Assembly (NCBI GenBank): GCA_029859145.1
Contig: JAOUDT010000095.1
Coordinates: forward strand, 1 to 5,352
Length of the DNA: 5,352 nt
From: Dehalococcoidia bacterium
GTDB lineage: Bacteria > Chloroflexota > Dehalococcoidia > GIF9 > AB-539-J10
Reading direction: 5' to 3'
Shown: in pieces, positions 1 to 4,999 of the stretch
How the letters are laid out: each line of letters opens with the position of its first letter
Numbering within the stretch: the first letter of the stretch is position 1
Notes under the pieces: model-generated
The model's input: the letters and a program-made list of their open reading frames with translations, nothing else
Databases searched by the model: none
Told to the model about the DNA's origin: nothing
Position numbers and translations under genes: made by a program

Positions 1-106
1 AAGAATTTGTGGCTTGGCAGGTAGTCACTAGGTCAGGTCGATATTGAAGCGTTGCTGCCTTAGTTTCAACTACAGATATACAGCCCTTAAGGACCGGAGA
101 TGAATG

Positions 107-754
107 TTATTTCTTAACCAGCAGAAGGGACAGGATATTATACTTCCCTTCTATCTCATATGCTGCGCTTATCTCCCTTTTGTGGGCATGCATCAGCTTA
201 TGGGCGGCTTTAGTGACTTCAGGCCAGTCATCGAATCTGTAATCGTGCAAACCGAGAACGCCTCCGGACACAAGATGGGGCCAGATGACATAGAAATCGT
301 TTTCCACATATTCCTGTTGATGGCAGCCGTCAATGAACCCGAACATGAACCTTCGTTCTGCGGGGAAGCTGACCTTCCTGGAGTCTTCCCTGATGGTCAC
401 GATGTTGTCAAAGGCTCTGGTTGACTCCTGGTAAGCTGCTAACATGGAGCGGCCCTGAAGAAACGCTTCGTAAACGTCACCCGCCTTGATTCCACTTACA
501 CTCAGAGTCTTGTCCAGACCGGGGTCGAAAACGTCGATGGCGTATACCTTCTTGCCATATCTGCGGGCAAACCTTGCTAGCTTGGCGGTGCCTCTGCCCA
601 TATAGGCGCCGATTTCAATGATGTCTCCTTCCAGTTGGTGCAGAGCCCGTTTCTTTATGAAGTCTATCAGGAGTTCGTAGCCCACGAAATCATCGGGGTC
701 GTCCTCCAGCGGAATTCCGGGGGATACTCTGTTAACGGCCAACTCTGAACCCAT
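107..754 (-). CDS. Class I SAM-dependent methyltransferase, Methyltransf_24-like
   Basis: A 215-residue protein with the Rossmann-type SAM-binding core. The glycine-rich motif I is visible as IIEIGAYMGRGT (residues 45-56). An acidic residue ends the next strand in YAIDVFDP (D74). IDGCHQQEY (141-149) and GGVLGLHDY (164-172) match the 'DG.H....D / GG....HD' pattern of the Methyltransf_24 and TylF-like groups, in which the His-Asp pairs often lie near a metal or substrate site. It is expected to be cytosolic and to methylate a small molecule or sugar-type substrate; the substrate cannot be named. The gene lies just downstream of the toroid-protein gene and is almost certainly cotranscribed with it. 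I chose the ATG at 754. A TTG at 766 with a weak GGA four bases upstream would add four residues (MVCK) and is a real alternative. No convincing terminator follows the stop codon. Confidence 0.85.
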   Translation of the reverse strand: MGSELAVNRVSPGIPLEDDPDDFVGYELLIDFIKKRALHQLEGDIIEIGAYMGRGTAKLARFARRYGKKVYAIDVFDPGLDKTLSVSGIKAGDVYEAFLQGRSMLAAYQESTRAFDNIVTIREDSRKVSFPAERRFMFGFIDGCHQQEYVENDFYVIWPHLVSGGVLGLHDYRFDDWPEVTKAAHKLMHAHKREISAAYEIEGKYNILSLLLVKK

Positions 755-774
755 TTTACAAACCAATGTCCGAG

Positions 775-1776
775 CTAAAATGTCTCAATCCCTTCTAGAG
801 CTAGCACAGCCAGTATCGCCGCTGCCGATGTCCAGGTATTTTTCTCATGGACCTGCGGTTCCTGTTCTGATAGTCTTATCTCGGTGTGCGGCCAATATAC
901 CTCCCGATAAAACACGTTGTCGCAATCCCGAAATTGCAGTACCCAGTCCCGCACCATCTTGGCCTTGTCCCTGTCACCCATCTTGGTCAAAGCCAGAACA
1001 AGTTCAAAGGTCTCGGCTACGCATACTGACTGTCTGTCGGCAAAGCATTTGCACCCCCATCCATCTATGACGAAGTCCTGCCACCCCCGTGAGATGTGCT
1101 CTTCCGCCTGCTTCCCCCTGAGCAGTCCCACGAGTATGGGGTAATACCAGGTCATGGCATGCCCGCTCTTGTCCTCACCTAGCCTGTCGAAGCGCTCGGG
1201 GTGCTCCTTGATTGCCCTGGCCAGCTTCTGGGATGCCTCGTTCCAGTCAGGCTTGTCTACCTCCAAGGTATTGGCAATCCTTATGCCGTATTCAATACTG
1301 AGCCAGGTGCTGCTGGAGGCGGTCAAAATTGCCCCTGGCCAGACTTCGTTATTCTCACTCAGTCCCCAATAGATCTCGCCACCTGGCTGCTGTAGACTCA
1401 AGGCGAACTCTATGCCCTTCTCCACCGCAGGCCACATGTAGCGGAGGAACTCCAGGTCCCGGGTAGTGAGGTAGTGAAACCACATTCCTGTTGCTACGTA
1501 GGTGCTGAAATTCGTATCTTTGGTCAGGTTCTCAGGTTTGTCGTTGCGATAACTGAAATACCAGCTTCCATCGGGGTTCTGGGTATCGCGCATCCACTCA
1601 TAGGCCTGTCTGGCCGCACCGGACCTGCCACTGAAATCCAACGCTATGGCACATTCTACATGGTCCCAGGGGTCTGCTATTCCGCCCCGGTACCAGGGGA
1701 TGGCCCCGGAAGGAAGCTGTTGACCAATGATAAAGTTTGCCTGGCTTTGAATCAGCCTTTGGATATTTTCCAGCAT
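775..1776 (-). CDS. Prenyltransferase/squalene-oxidase-like alpha/alpha-toroid protein, function unknown
   Basis: A 333-residue soluble protein with the look of an alpha/alpha barrel. QW-like repeats are visible as QQLPSGAIPW (19-28), QNPDGSW (66-72) and QQPGGEIYW (129-137), each between amphipathic helices. Other conserved-looking blocks are DPWDHVECAIAL (35-46), KDTNFSTYVATGMW (86-99) and AETFELVLAL (254-263). Databases usually label this type 'prenyltransferase', but I see neither the DxDD acid motif of squalene-hopene cyclases nor a clear protein-prenyltransferase zinc site. A six-hairpin glycosidase-like fold fits equally well. Three cysteines cluster at 242, 244 and 252. The pairing with the downstream methyltransferase gene suggests a shared pathway. 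I chose the ATG at 1776, at the beginning of the domain, with GAAGGA directly upstream. The frame stays open back to 1935, but that would overlap the conserved C-terminus of rsmG by 71 bases. The true N-terminus may be longer or frame-broken (see findings). Confidence 0.75.
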   Translation of the reverse strand: MLENIQRLIQSQANFIIGQQLPSGAIPWYRGGIADPWDHVECAIALDFSGRSGAARQAYEWMRDTQNPDGSWYFSYRNDKPENLTKDTNFSTYVATGMWFHYLTTRDLEFLRYMWPAVEKGIEFALSLQQPGGEIYWGLSENNEVWPGAILTASSSTWLSIEYGIRIANTLEVDKPDWNEASQKLARAIKEHPERFDRLGEDKSGHAMTWYYPILVGLLRGKQAEEHISRGWQDFVIDGWGCKCFADRQSVCVAETFELVLALTKMGDRDKAKMVRDWVLQFRDCDNVFYREVYWPHTEIRLSEQEPQVHEKNTWTSAAAILAVLALEGIETF

Positions 1777-1780
1777 TCCT

Positions 1781-1855
1781 TCAAACCGAACTGTACTTGA
1801 CTTGCATTTGTAGGCTAGAGGCTCTTCTTGGTTTCCTCGATCTGCTGCTCCACAT
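1781..1855 (-). CDS. Possible 24-codon leader peptide upstream of the toroid gene
   Basis: A 24-codon ATG frame begins five bases after a perfect AGGAGG. It ends in TGA at 1783-1781, only four bases (AGGA) before the ATG of the toroid gene. This spacing would allow a terminating ribosome to restart at that ATG. The peptide starts MWSSRSRKPRRASS and is rich in Arg and Ser; I recognise no family. Its composition looks more like a shadow frame than a selected protein. A 12-codon GTG frame (EQQIEETKKSL after the start) uses the same ribosome site with seven-base spacing and looks more protein-like. Either could instead be the remains of an original longer N-terminus of the toroid protein. Confidence 0.25.
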   Translation of the reverse strand: MWSSRSRKPRRASSLQMQVKYSSV

Positions 1856-1860
1856 CTCTG

Positions 1861-1866
1861 CCTCCT
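1861..1866 (-). promoter_or_regulatory. Strong Shine-Dalgarno site overlapping the rsmG stop codon
   Basis: AGGAGG on the minus strand, overlapping the last two bases of the rsmG TAG stop. It is the best ribosome site in the left operon, yet the toroid gene ATG is 84 bases downstream of it. It stands five bases from an ATG (1855) and seven from a GTG (1853), both of which open only short frames. This suggests that translation of something starts here. Confidence 0.6.
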
Positions 1867-2581
1867 ATATTGGCCGTCGCTTTGGCACTCCCGGACGGCG
1901 GGGATATTTGCCCGGTGTTGAGTGTATTTTATCAATAATTACCAGGTAACGGGCATCAGCGAATTCATCCGATTCGACTTTCCTTGTCTGGCGTAATGCG
2001 CCCCCCAGGACGGCAATGGCTTCTTTCGCCCTAGTTACCTCCTCGCCGATCTCTCCTTTCTTCTGGGCTATAAAAGTGCCCCCGATCCGGCAAAAGGGCA
2101 GAGCTAGTTCCACCAGGGTCGGCAACAAAGCTACGGCGCGGGAGAGGACCAGGGCAAATTGCTCACGGTAGGCTGGCAAATGAGCTGCTTCCTCAGCTCT
2201 GCTGTTCAGCACCTCTACATTTTTCAGCGCCAGCTTGCCGATAATGTGGTGGAGGAAAGCGGTCTTCTTTCTTGTGGGCTCAAGAAGCACAAGCCCGGGC
2301 TCGGGGAACAGGATTTTGAGAGGCACGCTGGGGAAGCCAGCACCTGTGCCTATATCTACGATATTGAAATCTGGACTTGTCACTTCTTCAGGCAAAGCTA
2401 GAGTGACGGTCAGGGAATCAAGGAAGTGCTTTACCTGTACCGATGAGTAGTCTGTTATAGCCGTGAGGTTCATTTTCTTGTTCCATTCAACTAGCTCCTG
2501 GTAGTAAAGCTCAAACTGCTTCACCTGTCCGGTGGTGAGCTTCATCCCCAGCTTGCCTGCTCCTTCGATGAGTCTTTCCAT
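1865..2581 (-). CDS. rsmG: 16S rRNA (guanine(527)-N(7))-methyltransferase RsmG (GidB)
   Basis: A 238-residue RsmG, close to the length usual in Gram-positive-type bacteria (E. coli RsmG is about 207). The family places an N7 methyl group on G527 of 16S rRNA in the 30S subunit, using SAM. Loss of it is known to give low-level streptomycin resistance. The hallmarks are all present: EWNKKMNLTAI (32-42), HFLDSL (52-57), the SAM motif VDIGTGAGFPSVPLKI (75-90), the acidic residue in LLEPTRKK (99-106), NSRAEE (126-131), LSRAV (146-150) and the conserved tail KYPRRPGVPKRRPI. The start MERLIEGAGKLG lines up with family N-termini, although no good ribosome site precedes it; M13 is a less likely start. 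The gene is first in a leftward run with the toroid and methyltransferase genes, not next to mnmG as in many genomes. It looks intact. Confidence 0.96.
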   Translation of the reverse strand: MERLIEGAGKLGMKLTTGQVKQFELYYQELVEWNKKMNLTAITDYSSVQVKHFLDSLTVTLALPEEVTSPDFNIVDIGTGAGFPSVPLKILFPEPGLVLLEPTRKKTAFLHHIIGKLALKNVEVLNSRAEEAAHLPAYREQFALVLSRAVALLPTLVELALPFCRIGGTFIAQKKGEIGEEVTRAKEAIAVLGGALRQTRKVESDEFADARYLVIIDKIHSTPGKYPRRPGVPKRRPI

Positions 2582-2594
2582 CGCAAGTCACGCC

Positions 2595-2628
2595 TAGAAT
2601 TCGGAAGTCGCCTATTGACTCAATTCTA
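2595..2628. repeat. Inverted repeat upstream of rsmG
   Basis: TAGAATT (2595-2601) and AATTCTA (2622-2628) form a perfect 7-base inverted repeat with a 20-base spacer. The odd palindrome ATTGACTCAAT (2614-2624) lies between and partly under the right arm. The right arm read on the minus strand contains TAGAAT, a possible -10 box for rsmG, but no convincing -35 box stands at 16-18 bases. It may be an operator or a leader structure, or chance in AT-rich spacer. The rest of 2582-2763 shows no gene. Confidence 0.3.
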
Positions 2629-2768
2629 TCGCAACTGCTGTCCAAAGGTCGACACGCTCACCATGAACAATTCAGATGCGCGGCTCATCCCCGCCCATAC
2701 GACAAGGGTAGACTCCACCATTACATTCAAAGCTCACAGGCCATGTTGGATCGTTGGCCTCATTTGAC

Positions 2769-2798
2769 TTGACAAGCTAGTAAGATAAATCATACAAT
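2769..2798 (+). promoter_or_regulatory. Sigma70-type promoter of the abrB-like gene
   Basis: A perfect TTGACA -35 box (2769-2774) is followed by 18 bases and TACAAT (2793-2798), one mismatch from the -10 consensus. Transcription would start near 2805, about 22 bases before the ATG at 2827, leaving a short leader that holds the ribosome site. The -35 box lies within the 9-base palindrome CTTGACAAG (2768-2776), a possible operator. A second TTGACT lies at 2764-2769. Confidence 0.75.
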
Positions 2799-2815
2799 AC
2801 GGATTTTGCTTATGC

Positions 2816-2824
2816 AGGAGGTGA
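2816..2824 (+). promoter_or_regulatory. Consensus Shine-Dalgarno site that fixes the abrB-like start
   Basis: AGGAGGTGA is a full-length match to the 16S 3' end, with the core GGAGG ending five bases before the ATG at 2827. It overlaps the reading frame after the upstream in-frame TTG (2806) and ATG (2812), which rules these out as likely starts. Confidence 0.85.
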
Positions 2825-2826
2825 GA

Positions 2827-3102
2827 ATGAAACGAAGTGATATGCGGGTAATAGGCAGGTGCTTTGGCACGGCTGTGCTTGGGCCTCGAGGGCAGCTGGT
2901 AGTTCCCGTGGAAGCCAGAAAGGAATTGAGTATGGATAGCGGCAACAAATTTCTGGTTTTCGGTCATTTTGAGGGGTTGGGGCTTATCCTTATCAAGGTC
3001 GAGGCGGCGGAGAAGATGCTTAATATACTAAGTAGCCGCCTTGATGAGATCACCAAGTTGGTCAAGGAGAGTAGAAAAGCCAACACGGGGGTCACAGAGT
3101 GA
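2827..3102 (+). CDS. AbrB/SpoVT/MazE-type DNA-binding regulator
   Basis: A 91-residue protein. Residues about 15-58 form the swapped-hairpin AbrB domain, recognisable from GPRGQLVVPVEARKEL (19-34), followed by the DSGNKFLVFG strand turn (37-46) and LILIKV (53-58). A single C-terminal helix (59-84, EAAEKMLNILSSRLDEITKLVKESRK) probably supports oligomerisation. Proteins of this family bind DNA as dimers or tetramers and often act as antitoxins, transition-state regulators or local repressors. No toxin gene is adjacent; the next complete genes are an ABC-type exporter, so a local regulator of that exporter is the best inference. The start is fixed by a consensus ribosome site. The stop overlaps a GTG (GTGA, 3099-3102) that opens an ABC-ATPase-like stump. 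Self-regulation is possible through the palindrome over its -35 box. Confidence 0.88.
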   Translation: MKRSDMRVIGRCFGTAVLGPRGQLVVPVEARKELSMDSGNKFLVFGHFEGLGLILIKVEAAEKMLNILSSRLDEITKLVKESRKANTGVTE

Positions 3103-3221
3103 ACATGATCGAAGTCAATGATGTGATCAGGATATACGGCATGTTATTTTGCTGGAGAATACGGAATTATTGCTATAATAGGCATTTTGTCGCATTAGAG
3201 AGGCGGTACAAAGAAAAATGA
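3099..3221 (+). pseudogene. N-terminal stump of an ABC transporter ATPase gene
   Basis: A 40-codon frame starts at a GTG overlapping the abrB-like stop (GTGA), with GGGGG seven bases upstream, and has an inner ATG at 3105. The sequence from 3105 reads MIEVNDVIRIYGM, which is how MacB/LolD-type ATPases begin; the intact copy in this window begins MLELENITKVYKTG. After about 3143 no ATPase similarity remains (no Walker A) and the tail LFCWRIRNYCYNRHF resembles nothing I know. The stop TGA (3219-3221) overlaps the ATG of the adaptor gene as ATGA. The likely reading is that abrB was once coupled to an ABC ATPase gene, and that a deletion or insertion near 3140-3145 removed the rest and brought in the present exporter promoter. 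It could also be a chance match, or an expressed coupling mini-ORF. Confidence 0.5.
3171..3179 (+). promoter_or_regulatory. Extended -10 promoter for the exporter genes
   Basis: TGCTATAAT combines the TGn extension with a perfect TATAAT (3174-3179). The only -35 candidate is a poor TTGCTG (3149-3154) at 19 bases, but extended -10 promoters tolerate this. Transcription would start near 3186, giving a leader of about 32 bases before the ATG at 3218. The dyad ATTAT-TGCT-ATAAT (3166-3179) covers the -10 box and could be a regulator site or chance. Confidence 0.5.
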
Positions 3222-4333
3222 AAAAGAAGCGAATACTAATAATAACTATCTGCGTGGTTGTCGTTGGTGTAGTACTGGGTATCGTACTCACCAGAGGCGC
3301 TGGCCCGGAAGCTACGGCGAATACCGTTGAAGTCAGCCGCGGTGATGTAGTGAAAACCGTTCTAGTGGACGGCAACTTAGAAATGCTTAACAAAGCATAT
3401 TTATCATTTGGCATCACGGGTACCGTGACAGAGGTACTGGTCGCCGAAGGAAACAACGTGACAGAAGGCCAGGTATTAGCCAGACTGGATGCCCCATCTT
3501 TAGAATCAAGTATAGAGATGGCTGAACTGCAGGTTGAAATGGCGGAGAAACAGGTAAGGGTAGCCCAGGCGCAATATGAAAAGGCTAAGGAGGGTTGGCA
3601 GGCACCTGAAGGTTTGGAGTTTTTAGAGGACGTGATCGGATCCCTAACCGGGTTGCTGGGTATGGATGAGGATACGGCTAAAGCGAATCTGGATGTGGCG
3701 AAAATGAATCTGGAAATAGCAGAACTTGGCCTGGCATCGGCAGAACTCAACATGGAAAAGGCGGTAATAGTGGCTCCCTTTGATGGCGTGGTAAGTGACA
3801 TCACCATAAGTGAAGGAGAAGGAATCGGGGCGGCAACACTGGCTGCTCCGTCAATAACTCTAGTTGATACCAGTGGAATACAGATGCACGGCTTCATTGA
3901 TGAAATAGATATCGCCATTGTGGAGGTAGGCCAGGAAGCGAATATCGTATTAGATGCCTTGCCCGACGAGGAAGTGAAGGGCAGGGTGGCTTTTATCTCC
4001 CCGACAGGTACATCTCTAATCGGGGTGGTATATTACGAGACTACCATAACACTGGAGAATCCTGGTGCCAATCTGAAAGATGGCATGACTGCCGACGCTG
4101 AGGTCATAATCGAGCGTCGCGATAATGTATTGGTGATACCGAACAGAGCCATTCGGGGGACCCTGGAAAACCCAATGGTTGTGGTACTCGTAGATGAGCA
4201 GGAGGAAGAACGGGCAATCACCCTAGGAATGACCGATGGGATCAACACTGAAGTGCTGTCGGGATTGGAGGAGGGGGAGGAGGTGGTAATACCTGCCGCC
4301 GAGGAGCGACAGGACGGCTTCTTCATGAGGTAG
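3218..4333 (+). CDS. HlyD/MacA-type membrane fusion (adaptor) protein of an ABC exporter
   Basis: A 371-residue adaptor that should sit on the outer face of the cytoplasmic membrane and work with the ATPase and permease encoded next. Residues 2-4 are lysines and 6-24 form one hydrophobic anchor; there is no lipobox cysteine. The split lipoyl-like domain is seen as GTVTEVLVAEGNNVTEGQVLARLD (68-91, first half) and APFDGVVSDITISEGEGIG (186-204, second half). Between them lies a coiled-coil hairpin (about 95-125 and 152-181) with a short hydrophobic tip (129-148, PEGLEFLEDVIGSLTGLLGM). The beta-barrel (about 220-300) and membrane-proximal domain (301-360, including NVLVIPNRAIRG) follow. I do not see the Arg-Leu-Ser tip motif that binds TolC, which fits an organism without a TolC-type channel. 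The ribosome site is weak (GAGAGGCGG, about 11 bases upstream). The substrate is unknown. Confidence 0.9.
   Translation: MKKKRILIITICVVVVGVVLGIVLTRGAGPEATANTVEVSRGDVVKTVLVDGNLEMLNKAYLSFGITGTVTEVLVAEGNNVTEGQVLARLDAPSLESSIEMAELQVEMAEKQVRVAQAQYEKAKEGWQAPEGLEFLEDVIGSLTGLLGMDEDTAKANLDVAKMNLEIAELGLASAELNMEKAVIVAPFDGVVSDITISEGEGIGAATLAAPSITLVDTSGIQMHGFIDEIDIAIVEVGQEANIVLDALPDEEVKGRVAFISPTGTSLIGVVYYETTITLENPGANLKDGMTADAEVIIERRDNVLVIPNRAIRGTLENPMVVVLVDEQEEERAITLGMTDGINTEVLSGLEEGEEVVIPAAEERQDGFFMR
4327..4331 (+). promoter_or_regulatory. Shine-Dalgarno site of the ATPase gene inside the adaptor stop region
   Basis: GAGGT lies within the last codons of the adaptor gene and overlaps the first base of its TAG stop, five bases before the ATG at 4337. 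This indicates coupled translation of the two genes and supports the chosen ATPase start. Confidence 0.65.
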
Positions 4334-4336
4334 CCA

Positions 4337-4999
4337 ATGCTGGAACTGGAAAACATAACCAAAGTGTATAAGACGGGGCAGACTGAGGTTCCTGCTCTAC
4401 GAGGGATTAGCTGCCGCATTGAGTCTGGAGAGATGATATCTATCGTAGGGCCTTCGGGCTCGGGGAAGTCTACCCTGATGAATATCATCGGCTGCTTGGA
4501 TAAACCTACTTCTGGGGAATATCTTTTGGACGGCATTGAAGTAGACAAGCTTGATGATAACCAGTTGGCTGAGATAAGAAATAGAAAGATAGGCTTTGTC
4601 TTTCAAAGCTTCAATTTGTTGTCACGGACCACGGCTCTAGCCAATGTGGAACTGCCGCTTATCTACAGTGGCGCCAGCAACCGGCGACAAAGGGCACTAC
4701 AGGTACTGGAGTCGGTGGGACTGGCTCAACGGGTCACTCACAGGCCAAGCGAGCTGGCTGGAGGGGAACAACAAAGGGTAGCTATCGCTCGAGCCTTGGT
4801 AAATAATCCCTCCCTAATATTAGCCGATGAACCGACAGGCAACCTCGACACCCGCACCAGCCAGGAAATCATGGCGATTTTCAAGAAACTGAACGAACAG
4901 GGAATGACCATCATATTGGTGACTCATGAGCCAGATATTGCCGCTTATACTGAGCGCACCATTAGAATTCGCGATGGTCTGATAGAGGCATCACAATGA
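4337..4999 (+). CDS. MacB/LolD-type ABC transporter ATP-binding protein
   Basis: A complete 220-residue nucleotide-binding subunit of the type VII (MacB/LolCDE/FtsEX-like) ABC group, cytosolic and bound to the permease. ATP-driven closure of the dimer would drive the mechanical movement of the permease and adaptor. All motifs are visible: A-loop tyrosine in KVYKTG (Y11), Walker A GPSGSGKST (38-46), Q-loop Q90 in FVFQSFNLL, signature LAGGEQQ (140-146), Walker B LILADEPT (160-167), D-loop NLD (169-171) and switch H197 in VTHEPD. The signature has Ala in place of the usual Ser (LSGGE), a conservative change seen in parts of this family. Three bases separate it from the adaptor gene, and its TGA overlaps the permease ATG, so the three genes form one operon. 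Unlike E. coli MacB, the ATPase is a separate polypeptide. Confidence 0.95.
   Translation: MLELENITKVYKTGQTEVPALRGISCRIESGEMISIVGPSGSGKSTLMNIIGCLDKPTSGEYLLDGIEVDKLDDNQLAEIRNRKIGFVFQSFNLLSRTTALANVELPLIYSGASNRRQRALQVLESVGLAQRVTHRPSELAGGEQQRVAIARALVNNPSLILADEPTGNLDTRTSQEIMAIFKKLNEQGMTIILVTHEPDIAAYTERTIRIRDGLIEASQ

Noticed and set aside
61..92. Small dyads TAGTT-TC-AACTA and CCTTAAGG after the methyltransferase gene, as a terminator
   Set aside because: The loops are too small or absent, the stems are weak and no T-run follows on the minus strand.
1..106. Open minus-strand frame continuing after the methyltransferase stop to the window edge
   Set aside because: About 35 codons without a stop is not unusual. 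There is no ATG and no ribosome site; one GTG at 28-26 is unsupported.
104..424. 106-codon plus-strand frame opposite the methyltransferase
   Set aside because: Antisense to the Methyltransf_24 motifs, with no recognisable domain.
1474..1800. 108-codon plus-strand frame opposite the toroid gene
   Set aside because: Antisense shadow; the minus-strand reading has coherent QW-like repeats, while this one resembles no family.
1777..1935. Upstream extension of the toroid gene to 1935
   Set aside because: It would overlap the conserved RsmG C-terminal tail in another frame, and the first 30 extra residues look like an out-of-frame reading of that tail. Only the last 15-20 residues might be genuine.
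2734..2967. 77-codon minus-strand frame across the abrB promoter and 5' part of the gene
   Set aside because: It overlaps a strong promoter and the AbrB domain in antisense, and its composition (His, Ser, Pro) looks random.
3127..3918. Long open frame on the minus strand opposite the adaptor gene
   Set aside because: It is Ser/Thr/Ala-rich shadow sequence antisense to a clear HlyD/MacA-type gene, with no domain or ribosome site.
4033..4548. 171-codon minus-strand frame across the adaptor-ATPase junction
   Set aside because: Low-complexity Ser-rich shadow of two confidently identified plus-strand genes, including antisense of Walker A.
4756..4776. LAGGE instead of LSGGE in the ATPase signature as a sign of inactivity
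   Set aside because: Ala for Ser here is a mild change found in active relatives, and every other catalytic motif is intact.
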